Assembly (NCBI RefSeq): GCF_023101765.2
Contig: NC_064236.1
Span: forward strand, 3,720,001-3,784,000
DNA length: 64,000 nucleotides
Direction of reading: 5' to 3'
DNA from: Spodoptera frugiperda
Taxonomy: Eukaryota > Arthropoda > Insecta > Lepidoptera > Noctuidae
Below are positions 32,631-43,069 of this stretch, in pieces. The notes beneath the pieces were generated by a model. That model saw only the letters and a program-made list of their open reading frames with translations. It did not search any database and was not told the DNA's origin. A program made the position numbers and the translations under genes. Each line of letters begins with the position of its first letter. Position 1 is the stretch's first letter.

Positions 32631-32854
32631 TATTTTCTTAAGTAAATATACATTTAGACTTAAACTTAAGACGTTTTAAATCATAGTTTTTATTACAGTT
32701 TTACGTTGGCATTTGCATTTTATTATCGCCTCTTAGAACTAGTAATAATTATGCTCTTAAGCTTACCGTGTGACATGACGACGGCAGTATCGAATCCATT
32801 AGTTTGTTAATAAATCTAGTCTTTCCACGGGTATCATAAGAATTGACTAATATG
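32631..32854. other. No gene seen
   Basis: AT-rich spacer. Confidence 0.4.
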
Positions 32855-33145
32855 CTACATGCGTGGGACAGCCATGTTTTGGTAAGAATGAGATGGCTTG
32901 ACTGAAGTGATACCACGGCCTCACAGAAAACCAACGTGTGTTGTGTTTCGTCGTGTGAGTAAGGTCACTATTGCACCAATTACCCACCTTCTCATTTCTT
33001 GAATCCCCGCATCACCAACAGTCCTGAAATTTCTTGCCCCAAAAGACCAGCAACGTACTTATAACGCTTCTAGTATTTAGGCGGCGATTGCTTACCATCA
33101 GGTGATCGTCTGCTCGTTTACCGGCCTATATCCCTTAAAAATAAA
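32855..33145 (+). repeat. Rep-1 copy
   Basis: GTGGGACAGCCATG, GAAGTGATACCACGGCC, TCACAGAAAACCAACGTG, CCAGCAACGTACTTATAACG and GATTGCTTACCATCAGGTGA in family order. Fairly complete. Confidence 0.75.
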
Positions 33146-33671
33146 TCACCTGACAAAGGGTTCGGAGCTCTCACATATAAACCTGAACCATTTAGACTGT
33201 GATCTCAGACTAATCTGCCTAGTGTGGAAATTATGGTAAACACCCTTATGAACAGGAGGAAAATACATAGCCAAATACTTTTTTTGAAACAAGTACAAAT
33301 AAGTTTAAAATAATAAGGTAAACTGCAATAATAAGCTATAATTTCCATGTCTATCCTGAAAGAAAATATAATAATGAGTGTAAAAAGCATAAAAGCGAAC
33401 CTATTCTCTACAAAACTCTGATGGTGTATTTTAAAAAGTTAAACACAAAATGTTCCCTTACGGTAAGTAAAACAGGGTTCTAATTAACGTAACCAGAATA
33501 CAACGTGAATTTTTCTCCATTTCTTTTATGCAGTGACTAGGAAACTTTCATACGGAATGAGTATTAAATAGTAAGTGAGAGTTTTAAATAAGTAATTTAA
33601 AAACAAACTAACACCCACGTCGCACACATCAACAGCCTATTAAGTGGCCCCTGCTGACCAAAGGCAAGAGG
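33146..33671. other. No gene seen
   Basis: AT-rich spacer. Confidence 0.4.
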
Positions 33672-33815
33672 CCAAGGGCTTATCATTTCTAATTATAAGT
33701 TTGAAATCGCCATCCCGCATTGAGCAAGCGTGGTGATTAATGCTCAAACCTTCTCCGTGTGAGAAGAGGCTTTGGTAAACAGTGACCGCTAATAGGCTGT
33801 TGACGTGATGATGTA
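33672..33815 (+). repeat. Rep-3, 3' part
   Basis: TAATTATAAGTTTGAAATCG, CCCGCATTGAGCAAGCGTGG, TCAAACCTTCTCCGTGTGAG and ATAGGCTGTTGA identify the family. Confidence 0.7.
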
Positions 33816-34689
33816 CTAACGACCTGAACAAGAAAAAATCAGTCATTCTAATTACTGAAGCAGATAGTTAATGTCTAATTTAGATTCACTGCATTAAGTG
33901 TAACAGCTAAAGACATATTATATACCGTTTATATGCACGACACACATTGTCTCATGTAGGTCTGGGTTTGAAAAACAATTGGAAACAAAAGGGATCTTCC
34001 AGCAATTTGAAGTAAACTACTTACTAAGCTTTATTCCGATACTTAAACAGGGAATTGTAACATCTCTCTGAAGTAACATTTACAAAGAAAATAGACTAAG
34101 AGGACTGAAAATAAAACTAACATTACATTTAGTTTTACCTTAAAAATATAAAATAGTATGTGAAATTGACTGTTAATCAGACTTATAGAAAATTAATCAG
34201 ATACTATACTAGATATATAAAACGTCGCGTTTTATATAATTTAAACTTGATTACTTTTACATAATATAGGTATTCGAACAAAAGCGCACGGTAACGCACG
34301 TCAGCGCACGTAAGCGCTCGTTCTCTAATTAAGGAATAATATTCGTATTACAATGTTCATAATCCCCTGCTCTGCTCAGACACAGTAACTAGTGCATCGA
34401 GGCTTTGGTTCGTAACGATGCTTTTATTAATCCCCCTTTGGGAATACGAGTTTCATTGCAGAATATGGAACTAATCCTGTGGAGCTCCTAGTTTAGTACG
34501 TTTTGGTGCATATATGTGTAAGTAGTACTGCGTAGCACAATACGTATGTAATTTGTATCACTACTAATGGACTGATATTTCCAAAGCAAAAGGATTACTT
34601 GCATAAACACAATTTGTATTGGAACAGGGATATTTTACAGTCAAATTCAATACTGTATTTCAAATGTCGAAAATGGAATCTCTATGAAT
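33816..34689. other. No gene seen
   Basis: AT-rich. An ACGCACGTCAGCGCACGTAA doublet at about 34294-34318 is the only notable pattern. Confidence 0.4.
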
Positions 34690-34775
34690 TTTGTATTAGA
34701 AACTGCCAGGACCGCGTGAAATGGAGATGTCTCGTATCGGAGGCCAAGATCCATTCTGGTTCGCTGAGCCAGCGG
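34690..34775 (+). pseudogene. Possible LINE polyprotein C-terminal remnant
   Basis: The frame contains NCQDRVKWRCLVSEAKIHSG, resembling the arginine/tryptophan-rich end (RDRVKWR) of RTE-like LINE polyproteins. It is only about 28 residues and low confidence. Confidence 0.35.
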
Positions 34776-34864
34776 GACAAGTATGAATTTTCCATGGAAT
34801 TGCTAGTTGTGACTTTATGACGTCTTATTTTTTGCATTAAAACTTCATTGTATGAAAATAGGTA

Positions 34865-35100
34865 GCTTGAAAAATACTAAAACCAAAAATTGTATTGTAA
34901 GTATTGCATTGTATGAAAGAATTGCTGGCTTTTTTCAGTATTTCGAAATTTTCTCAGAGGTCGTACTGAGTCTGGAATTGTGTCCAGAATATGACAATAG
35001 GTTCATTCCCTATTACATAGAACTTAAACACAAATGGTGAAAAGTGGATGTACATTTTACAGTGGTATTACGTGCCGTAATGTGCACCTCTGCCTTAATG
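34865..35100 (+). repeat. tRNA-derived SINE, body and tail
   Basis: TATTTCGAAATTTTCTCAG, GAGTCTGGAATTGTGTCC, ATTACATAGAACTTAAACAC and GTGGTATTACGTGCCG / ATGTGCACCTCTGCC align with 28485-28775. The head is eroded. Confidence 0.65.
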
Positions 35101-35398
35101 AGTGTCACACAGGCACTGGGTAGAGACGCTCTCTGGTAAAACTAAACCTACTTTGTGAAGCAGAGAAAACCTGAGACTGTCGTAGATTCTTGACCCAACA
35201 TTTTCTATGTACACAAAACACGTTCGAACATCAATTTGCATTCCAGACAAACTAAGGATCCTCTATTCCATATTCCACAGTTAAAATTAATTCAATTTCA
35301 CATTGGATCGATATATCCTCGAGACCAGTCACATCACAACTTATATAGGTACAGTAGCTAGCAGCTACACGTCATGGCTCCACTTCAAGCGACACAAA
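35101..35398. other. No gene seen
   Basis: Spacer without recognised content. Confidence 0.4.
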
Positions 35399-35641
35399 AC
35401 CAGTTTACCATGGTCTCGCTTTATATGATCCTTCCATACATTCAAAGGTCAAGCTGACCTTTGAATAATGGTTTGTATAGTTTGATGTGTAAATTCTATT
35501 CCAATCTGACAATATTTTTGCTGGATTTTCGAAATTTATTTCAATAGGATACAGTTGAAACGAGTAGGTATATGAACCAGTATAGGGTGAACGTTGAATA
35601 TGCAGAAATATTATACAAAGTGAGACCATGGTAAACTGGTT
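35399..35641. mobile_element. Fold-back element, MITE-like (243 bp)
   Basis: AACCAGTTTACCATGGTCTC at 35399-35418 is exactly repeated inverted at 35622-35641, and the next 25 or so bases still pair imperfectly. Near the left end a second hairpin (ATTCAAAGGTCA, loop AGC, TGACCTTTGAAT, 35439-35465) is nested. No obvious target duplication. Single copy in the window. Confidence 0.6.
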
Positions 35642-35904
35642 CGTTGTGGTTCGGAAACGTAATAGCCGTTGACGTAGCCGGTAGCATGTACAATAAATCT
35701 AACAATGGTTGCAATGCTGGTAGGTAAATTGTTTGCCTTTGTGTGCTAGAGTCAACAAGATGCGAAAGCCATTTAGATAAACACTAGGTTTCCTTGCAAC
35801 ATACGTTGACAATAGATGGCGTCTCTCGGCTTCCAGAACAGTATATTATTGAAGTACGTATACTCGTATAGGTACACCCTTTTTGTTCGTAAGTATTTTT
35901 TTTT
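35642..35904. other. No gene seen
   Basis: Spacer. Confidence 0.4.
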
Positions 35905-36190
35905 AAGTATGAGCTAGTAAACGAGCATACGGATCACCTGACGGTAAGCAACTGCCGCCGCCTATGGACAACCGAAACCCAAGAGGCGTTACAAGTTCGT
36001 TGTCAGCTTTTCAGGGGTTAGGAATTGTAGGGTTGTTGAGGAATCGGGGATAGGGAAGATTGGGAAGAGGGTAATTGGGTCTCCAGTCACTTTAGTCACA
36101 CAACGCAAGCGTTGTTTCACGTCGGTTTTCTGTAGAGCCGTGGTGGCACTCCCCGTATCTGGTATCGAGCCGAAGCATGGATATCCCACT
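35905..36190 (-). repeat. Rep-1 copy
   Basis: AGTAAACGAGCATACGGATC, TCACCTGACGGTAAGCAA, AGGCGTTACAAGTTCGTTG, GGGTAATTGGGTCTCC and GCGTTGTTTCACGTCGG in reverse family order. Confidence 0.75.
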
Positions 36191-36909
36191 TACTCTTGCA
36201 GCAATATTGAGCAATGTTCACTTAGATTAGTGAAATAAAAGTGCTTCATTTCATAGGCTACTTACTTGCTCAAAGAAATAAAAAAGAGGCAAAATAATCA
36301 CACAAAACCGTGTATTATTCCAAAACATGTATTTCAACATCTATCTTCATACATGTCATAAAAGTTTTGCACAATTGCCTCTCACGTAGTAGGTACTTTA
36401 CCGATTCATGTGGGAGCCATTTTGTTTCTCGCTGGCGCTGCAACGTGTTGCAACGAACGTGCTCGTTGCTAAACGGCCGTGTTGGGAAAACACAGCTTGC
36501 AACTCCCATAGCTATACATATATAAATTAACGGAACTGTAGGCACACCAATTTCCATACATGAGGTACAAAGATCCTACATGTGGTAAAAAGAAATAGAT
36601 TTTAAACAAACAGTCTAATGTCAATTGAAAAGCTATTGGTATATTTTAATGTGTTAATTAAAACCAAAAAAAAAATCATTTAGTGGCATCAAAAAAATGT
36701 ATAAAAAGGTTCACAATTCATAATTTTATAAAGTCTCTTATTCTGCTCCCAATTCGGGTGTGCAAAAAAGTAAAGCGTTAACTTAATCCTACAAATATTT
36801 ATTTCAATTATATTGGGTCTTTGGCTCACTCTTAGGTTTGAGACATTCATCATTATTACTTACTGTATTTGATAAATCGGGGGGTCTAATTCCCTGTACT
36901 AACTAGGAT
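36191..36909. other. No gene seen
   Basis: AT-rich, apart from a GCTGGCGCTGCAACGTGTTG phrase near 36431. Open frames on both strands there lack domains. Confidence 0.4.
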
Positions 36910-37165
36910 GTTTTTTATGGTAAAAGCCGGTATACGAACGCACGGATCACCGGTAAGCAATCGACGCCGCTTATAGATATTTGAAACTCCAGAGGCGTTA
37001 CAAGTGCGTTGTCTGCCTTTTGGCGGTTAGAAATTTAAGGGTTGTTGGGGAATTGGGCCTCTGATAACCTCTCTCGCGATGAAACTCAAAGCAAGCGTTG
37101 TTTTACGTCGGTTATCTGTTTTCGGCCCATTTGTGCCGAAGCATGGCTCTCCCAACCTTAATCAG
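36910..37165 (-). repeat. Rep-1 copy
   Basis: Contains GCCGGTATACGAACGCACGG, AGGCGTTACAAGTGCGTTGT, GGGGAATTGGGCCTCTG and GCCGAAGCATGGCTCTCCC. Confidence 0.75.
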
Positions 37166-37955
37166 TACCTATTTATCTAAGTAGCAAAATATTCATTTCA
37201 AAGTACGTAACGAAGGGAGTAGACACAGATTCCATTTTGCTGCTCACAGCTCTTTAGGGAACAACAACAACAATATTAACTTATTGTTTCTAACAAAACA
37301 AAACTTAGTACAAACTATTAAATTCGGAGAACTTTCTCGATGAAACCAAAAAATACATCATTCACAGAATCCAAACAGAAAGTTGGAACAAAAATCTTTC
37401 AGCATCTTCCTCTGTTATAAATGAACAAAGTTAAGCTAAACAAGGTCTTGTATTAAACATAAAGTTGCTGAAGGCGAAACAAATCTGAGGCCTCCTTGTA
37501 TATTCTGTGCGCAGAAATAGAATTCGATCGAGACCAAGAAACTGAAAGTAAACAATAGTATCGCTGTAATATAAAATATGGATGATGACGGGGTGAGAAA
37601 ATTAAAAATAAGTCAAATCATAAAGTAAGGAAATGAAAGAATATTATACACATTTTTTTTTTATTTTGTCTTCTAAGATAACGATAGTTAGATAAAACGT
37701 ATCAAAGTTTAGGAGTTCCCAGTAAACACGTCATTTCTACGTATAAAAAACACCTAGAAGTGACGTCACGTGATATTTCAAATTATCTTCGAAAGTATTT
37801 GTTTCCGTAAGAAAATAAACAAAACGTGTCTAATATTTTAAAATAATCTACAACATAGACATAGAAATAAAAATTAATCATCTACCCTATCGATGAACAA
37901 AATATTTCTAGTTATTCTCTGAAAAGGTTAACCACAGTGGACTTTTAAACTATAG
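37166..37955. other. No gene seen
   Basis: AT-rich DNA up to the LTR element. The GTAT at 37956-37959 is the left target duplication. Confidence 0.45.
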
Positions 37956-37959
37956 GTAT

Positions 37960-38289
37960 TGTTAGAGGAGTAGTGACAGATCTCGTGATAATGGCGGGAA
38001 CACGAGTGGGCGGAGCCTGCTGTCTATATAAGCGCTTGCAAGCGCAGTTCGCGCCTTTTTCTCGTCGAGCTCACTTGGCAAGGGGAACCTCTGCCCGTTT
38101 GAATGGTCGAACTGCCTTTTTGTTGAATATTAATTTCGCGTGTAATTAAATTTTAATGTGATTTGTTTTGTTATTAAAAAGTTGGTAATTTTGTTTTAGT
38201 TTCCGTTAAGTTTGAATTTTTGTAACAATTAATAAATAAGTGTGGTTTGTGTTTTTTTTTTATTTAGTTCCATTTTTGATTTCCTAAAA
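37960..38289 (+). repeat. 5' LTR
   Basis: 330 bp. A TATATAA box lies at 38025-38031, followed by a perfect 14-base palindrome GCGCTTGCAAGCGC. AATAAA at 38231-38236 with a following GT/T-rich stretch is the likely polyadenylation signal. Ends are a short imperfect inverted repeat (TGTTAG / CTAAAA). Confidence 0.95.
38025..38031 (+). promoter_or_regulatory. TATA box of the LTR promoter
   Basis: TATATAA about 65 bases inside the LTR; transcription would start roughly 25-30 bases downstream, giving an R region that runs to the polyadenylation site past 38236. Confidence 0.65.
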
Positions 38290-38302
38290 TCAGAAGTGGG
38301 AT
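38290..38302 (+). promoter_or_regulatory. Primer binding site, tRNA-Leu-like
   Basis: TCAGAAGTGGGAT directly follows the LTR and is the complement of the acceptor/T-arm end of insect tRNA-Leu as I recall it. The TGG expected opposite the CCA end is absent, so the primer would pair from inside the acceptor stem. A conventional alternative, TGGGATACG, begins at 38297. Confidence 0.5.
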
Positions 38303-38675
38303 ACGACACGTGTCCAGACCCGCTCTGACCACAGATAACTATTAACACTTGGCAGTTTGGCACTTCAAATATTTTTTTAAATATTTTTTTTCTTCTTCTT
38401 GGGGTAGTTTCGAATTGGCTACTTGGGTTTAAAGCAAACGGCTTTGCTATACGAAGTACGTAAGTGATTAAGTGTGAGTGTATCGGTAATTTCTGGTGAG
38501 TACGTTCCAATTTACTTATTATCCTGATAGTGTATCATCTGCTTTACATATTGCAATTTACATTTCGTATCTCAGTTGGCTTTTACTATTACCTTGCCTT
38601 ACTGAGTTGCTATTTGCACGTTTTGATTAATTTAATAAGTTCATTGCTTGTATTGCTGACAGTGAAGCAGCGAAT
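38303..38675 (+). other. 5' leader of the LTR element
   Basis: Untranslated region of about 370 bases between the primer site and gag. It contains small open frames but no recognisable protein. Confidence 0.6.
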
Positions 38676-40736
38676 ATGCCTAATAATAATCGTAAAAGTA
38701 GAAGCCGTTCTGGAAGCCGCGAATTGCGCCACTACCGTCATGATTCTCGTGCGAGAGAATCTGAATCTCACACAGGGCGCCGCGATGTGCGCAGCCGACA
38801 TCGTGGTTCGCAGGCAAGCAGCTCCCCAAGGCGACATACTACTCCTAATAATTTATTAACCCAACAAATGCAACAGATACTAGATCGGTTGACAACGCTC
38901 GAGGAACAACAGCGTGCGTTGCCGCAAGCCCCTTGCGAGCTGATTGCCGCTGCTGTACCCCGCGCAACGCCACTGCCGTCACAACCACCACAGCGGCGCG
39001 TGCGGGTAGCGGAGACGAAGACTGGGACCGGAGAAGGTGCAAGCCGTCGCGACTCTGCGGCTCCGCCTTCGCCCGAACGTTCCGTGAGTGGGGTCATAGA
39101 GCATGATGCCAACGTAGCTGACCGACTGATCAACGCCATACGTTCCATCAATACTACGGTGAGATCCAACCAAGCTTATTTTATTTCTAACTTCGATCCT
39201 AGTGTCCACGATATAGATACCTGGTGTGAGGAGGTAGATCGCGCTAAGGTCTCTAATGGCTGGAGCGATAATGAGTGTCTGTCTCGTATTGGGAATTGCC
39301 TTAAAGGGGACGCTAGGACCTGGCTTAATGAGTGGGTAACTAGTGACCGCAGCTGGAGCAATTTTAAACGAGAATTTAAACCAATGTGCCCTAGGAAGCC
39401 CGATGTTACAAATATTTTGTACGAAGTAATGAGTACAAACTCGGATAGGTATTCAACATATGCAGATTACGCTCGTCGGACGTTACTCAGGTTGCGTATA
39501 GTCAGGGGCTTGAGTGACGAATTGATCTCTGCGATAGTAATTCGAGGCATTACCGACCCTCAAATTCGCGCTTCTGCCACAAATGCAAAGTTAATGCCGA
39601 ATCAGTTAGTAGAGTTTCTTTCGATCTACGTCAAACCGAAATTGCCAAATTCAAAGAGACCCAATACTTCGAATAATGATCGATTTTCGAAACCTAGTTA
39701 CGATGCGAGTTCGCGTAAGCGTAGATTCGATGACGGGGCATGTTTTACGTGTGGTAAGCATGGGCATAAATCCTCTGATTGTTATAAACGGTTGAAGCCC
39801 ATTTTCAACAATAGTAAGGGTGGTGAAAATGGTCAGAAGAGTAACCCTGCTCCCAGCACAACGAAACTCGAACCATGTAGCTTCTGTAAAAAACCTGGCC
39901 ACAGGATCGAGAGTTGTTTTGCTAAAAAGAAGGCAGAATCCAGTAACGCTAGTAACGTAAACTTCTGTCGTGAAAATGTAGGTAGTAGATGCAGTGATAT
40001 AGTTGTTGCAGTCATACAGGGCATACCCGTTGATGTGCTCATTGATAGCGGCTCAAGTATATCGCTAGTTTCCTCCACATTGCTAAAACATTTTAGATGC
40101 ACACGCAAACCTGCTTTTAGAGTATTAAGAGGTATTGGTAGTCAAGAGGTTGAGTCTACATTTTTCGTTACTTTACCAATAGAGTTTGACAAAATTACTC
40201 TGGAAGTGGATTTGCATGCGGTATCCCCAGAATTTTTAACCACCCCTATCATAGTCGGTACTGATGTGTTGAATCGTGAAGGAGTAACCTATGTTCGTAC
40301 TCGCGATCAACAATATCTTACTTATAAACAGGGAAGTACTGATAATGTCATGTGTGCTTTATCCACAGATGATATCCCTATTAAAACATCTTTGACCGGT
40401 TCTGACCTAGATAGAATGCTTGACTTGATCAACGAATTTTCTAAATTTTTTATTTCGGGAACAGCTGCTACTACAGTGAATACTGGCAGCATGTCGATCA
40501 AACTAAATAATGCAACACCTGTCAATTACAGGCCGTATAGACTTTCGTTGCCGGAAATTTTGAAGGTTCGTCAGATTATTCAAGAGCTTCTCGATAAGAA
40601 GATTATTCGGGAATCAGAGTCTGAATATGCGAGTCCGATACTTCTAGTGAAAAAGAAGGATGGATCGGACCGCATGTGCGTTGATTACCGCAAATTGAAT
40701 GAGATTACCGTCAAGGACCGCTTCCTTTGCCATTGA
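38676..40736 (+). CDS. Gag, protease and start of reverse transcriptase (LTR element)
   Basis: 686-residue frame from ATG 38676. The N-terminus is basic and arginine/serine-rich (RKSRSRSGSRE), then a glutamine-rich linker and a retrotransposon capsid-type region (WCEEVDRAK, ARTWLNEW). Two zinc knuckles bind RNA: CFTCGKHGHKSSDC (356-369) and CSFCKKPGHRIESC (401-414). The aspartic protease active site is DSGS (457-460). Reverse transcriptase begins near residue 600 (VRQIIQELLDKKIIRES, MCVDYRKLNE). Gag and Pol share one frame. The frame ends prematurely at 40736 because one base is missing in a C/T run at about 40721-40728; the homologous reading continues in the next frame. Confidence 0.9.
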   Translation: MPNNNRKSRSRSGSRELRHYRHDSRARESESHTGRRDVRSRHRGSQASSSPRRHTTPNNLLTQQMQQILDRLTTLEEQQRALPQAPCELIAAAVPRATPLPSQPPQRRVRVAETKTGTGEGASRRDSAAPPSPERSVSGVIEHDANVADRLINAIRSINTTVRSNQAYFISNFDPSVHDIDTWCEEVDRAKVSNGWSDNECLSRIGNCLKGDARTWLNEWVTSDRSWSNFKREFKPMCPRKPDVTNILYEVMSTNSDRYSTYADYARRTLLRLRIVRGLSDELISAIVIRGITDPQIRASATNAKLMPNQLVEFLSIYVKPKLPNSKRPNTSNNDRFSKPSYDASSRKRRFDDGACFTCGKHGHKSSDCYKRLKPIFNNSKGGENGQKSNPAPSTTKLEPCSFCKKPGHRIESCFAKKKAESSNASNVNFCRENVGSRCSDIVVAVIQGIPVDVLIDSGSSISLVSSTLLKHFRCTRKPAFRVLRGIGSQEVESTFFVTLPIEFDKITLEVDLHAVSPEFLTTPIIVGTDVLNREGVTYVRTRDQQYLTYKQGSTDNVMCALSTDDIPIKTSLTGSDLDRMLDLINEFSKFFISGTAATTVNTGSMSIKLNNATPVNYRPYRLSLPEILKVRQIIQELLDKKIIRESESEYASPILLVKKKDGSDRMCVDYRKLNEITVKDRFLCH

Positions 40737-43069
40737 TCGACGATCAGATCGACCGGTTAGGGAAGCATAAGTTCTTCACTAGCCTTGACATGGCCACAGG
40801 CTTTCATCAGATTCCGATGGACGAAGAAGCAATACCGCTCACGGGATTCGTTACACCAGAAGGTCATTATGAATATTTAAAAATGCCGTATGGTTTAGCG
40901 AACGCACCCGTAGTTTATCAGCGCATTATGTCAAAAACTCTTCGACGTCAGTTGGAATCTGGTAAAACCCTTGTGTACATTGATGATGTACTGATACTTA
41001 GTAATACTGTAGACGAAGGCCTTACTTACTTGCGTGACGTACTTCAAACGCTTGCTGATGCTGGATTCTCTATCAATTTAAAGAAATGTTCATTTTTATC
41101 GACCGAGATCGAGTACCTAGGCCGCACCATAAGCCAAGGTCAGGTACGGCCGAGCGAACTTAAGGTTAAAGCACTGGTAGAAGCCCCTAATCCGAAAACG
41201 GTCAAGCAAGTTCGTCAGTTCTTAGGTTTGGCCAGTTATTTTCGTCGTTATATTCCTAATTTCGCTGCTAGAAGCACCCCGATTACCAAATTAACTAAAA
41301 AGGGTGCATTGTTTGTGTGGGGAAGTGAACAAGAAGAAGCACGCCAAGAAATAATCGCACACTTAACTAGTGAACCTGTATTAGCCATATACGACCCAAG
41401 TTTACCCATCGAAGTCCACACAGATGCAAGCTCAATTGGGTATGGTGCGGTGCTCCTTCAGGTTCACGGGAACGGACACAAACGAGCCGTTGGGTATTTT
41501 AGTAAGCGAACGCAGGGCGCCGAACCTCGATACCATTCCTATGAGCTCGAGACTCTGGCGGTGGTCAGGGCGCTGCAGCACTACAGACACTATCTGGTCG
41601 GTGTTCATTTTAAAGTGGTAACTGACTGTAATGCTCTGAAATCTACCCAGCAGAAGAAAGACTTGCTGCCACGTGTTGCCAGATGGTGGATGTATCTGCA
41701 GGACTTTGACTTCGCCCTGGAATACCGTAAGGGCAGTTCAATGTCGCACGCAGACTATTTGAGTCGAAACCCCGTTAACGTTTGTGAAGTTCGTAAACAG
41801 CAAAACTGGGCTCGAATAGCGCAGGCTGCGGACGAGGAGACCCAACAACTCATCCAAAAACTGACAGACGGACAGCTAGATTCAAACCGCTACATACATA
41901 AAAACGATCTACTCTTTTACAAGTACTCTCCAATCGGAGAGGAGCCAAGATTCTTGTGTTACGTGCCGAAAGGTCACAGGCTCAGCTTACTCAGGATATT
42001 TCATGACGAACATGATCACCTTGGTGCTGATAAGACTTTAGAGCTCATTAGAAAACATTTTTGGTTCCCTTCTTTAAAATCATTCGTGCAAAAGTACATA
42101 GGTCATTGTCTTATTTGTTTAACGCATAAAAAGGCCCCGAGGGCTCCACGACAACCAATACACTCGTGGGAGAAACCTTGTGCCCCTTTCGAAATAGTTC
42201 ATATAGATGCATTAGGCCCTCTGCCTCAATCAAATGGTTATCGATATGTTCTGATTGTAATAGACGCCTTTTCCAAATTTTGTCTATTGTACCCTATGTT
42301 TGGACAAGACGCTATAGAATTAAAACGACTCGTTACAAATGTTATTTCGTTATTTGGTACACCGAAATTAATAGTCGCGGACAGAGGCAGGATGTTTCAG
42401 AGTTCAGACTTCACGAAGTTCATCTCAGAGTTGGGCATCGACTTGCATCTCATTACACCGGAGATGCACCATTCAAATGGGCAAGTGGAACGTTACTGCC
42501 GAACACTTTTGAATATGATTCGCATTCAGTGCAATCATCGCCAGGATGAATGGGCAGACATGATGTGGCGATCGCAACTTATTCTCAACATAACTAAGCA
42601 AAAGACCACTCAGCTATCGCCACTGAACTTGCTTGTAGGCATCGAAGCAGCCACGCCTCTCATAAGGCACTTAGTACGTGATGCTGCTCTGGACAGTTCT
42701 CACCCTAACCGTGAAGCGATGAGGGAGATGCAGAGACAACGGGCGTCGGAGCGTTTGGCTAGAAACCAGCAGCAGCAGGACACGACTGTGAACGCTAGCC
42801 GAAAAACACCTCGGGCATTTGAAACTAACTCACTTGTCTTTGTAATTAAGCAGACACAATCGACTGGCAAGCTCGACTCTGGCATGCGCGGGCCCTATCG
42901 TGTGGTCAAAGCACTTCCCCACGACCGATATGAGCTACAGCTGTTGACGGGCTCCTACGGTAAATCTACACAAGCTGCGGCTCAGTACATGAAGCCGTGG
43001 CGCGGGGAGTGGACTCCGGAGACATGCGCTGCTTACTTTGAAAGTGAGTATACCCGTATGATAAGCTAA
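40727..43069 (+). CDS. Reverse transcriptase, RNase H and integrase (LTR element)
   Basis: This is the rest of Pol in the shifted frame, about 780 residues. Reverse transcriptase: FTSLDMATGFHQI, the MPYGLANAP motif, and the catalytic YIDD at residues 84-87 of this frame. RNase H: HTDASS with the first aspartate at 233. Integrase: a histidine pair near 426-431, CLIC starting at 461, catalytic D494, D552 and E588 (35 residues between the last two, the classic DD35E), and a GPY/F-like C-terminal module (MRGPYRVVKAL). The stop codon (43067-43069) overlaps the first copy of the 14-bp motif. A 5' splice site lies 24 bases before the stop. Confidence 0.9.
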   Translation: MPLIDDQIDRLGKHKFFTSLDMATGFHQIPMDEEAIPLTGFVTPEGHYEYLKMPYGLANAPVVYQRIMSKTLRRQLESGKTLVYIDDVLILSNTVDEGLTYLRDVLQTLADAGFSINLKKCSFLSTEIEYLGRTISQGQVRPSELKVKALVEAPNPKTVKQVRQFLGLASYFRRYIPNFAARSTPITKLTKKGALFVWGSEQEEARQEIIAHLTSEPVLAIYDPSLPIEVHTDASSIGYGAVLLQVHGNGHKRAVGYFSKRTQGAEPRYHSYELETLAVVRALQHYRHYLVGVHFKVVTDCNALKSTQQKKDLLPRVARWWMYLQDFDFALEYRKGSSMSHADYLSRNPVNVCEVRKQQNWARIAQAADEETQQLIQKLTDGQLDSNRYIHKNDLLFYKYSPIGEEPRFLCYVPKGHRLSLLRIFHDEHDHLGADKTLELIRKHFWFPSLKSFVQKYIGHCLICLTHKKAPRAPRQPIHSWEKPCAPFEIVHIDALGPLPQSNGYRYVLIVIDAFSKFCLLYPMFGQDAIELKRLVTNVISLFGTPKLIVADRGRMFQSSDFTKFISELGIDLHLITPEMHHSNGQVERYCRTLLNMIRIQCNHRQDEWADMMWRSQLILNITKQKTTQLSPLNLLVGIEAATPLIRHLVRDAALDSSHPNREAMREMQRQRASERLARNQQQQDTTVNASRKTPRAFETNSLVFVIKQTQSTGKLDSGMRGPYRVVKALPHDRYELQLLTGSYGKSTQAAAQYMKPWRGEWTPETCAAYFESEYTRMIS

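Noticed and set aside
38229..39361. Minus-strand ORFs across gag, including a 133-codon frame at 38768-39169
   Set aside because: They are antisense to gag, whose zinc knuckles and protease are clear.
40715..40740. Programmed -1 frameshift between gag and pol
   Set aside because: The break lies inside reverse transcriptase, after protease; there is no slippery heptamer at the gag/pol boundary, and gag-protease-RT are already in one frame.
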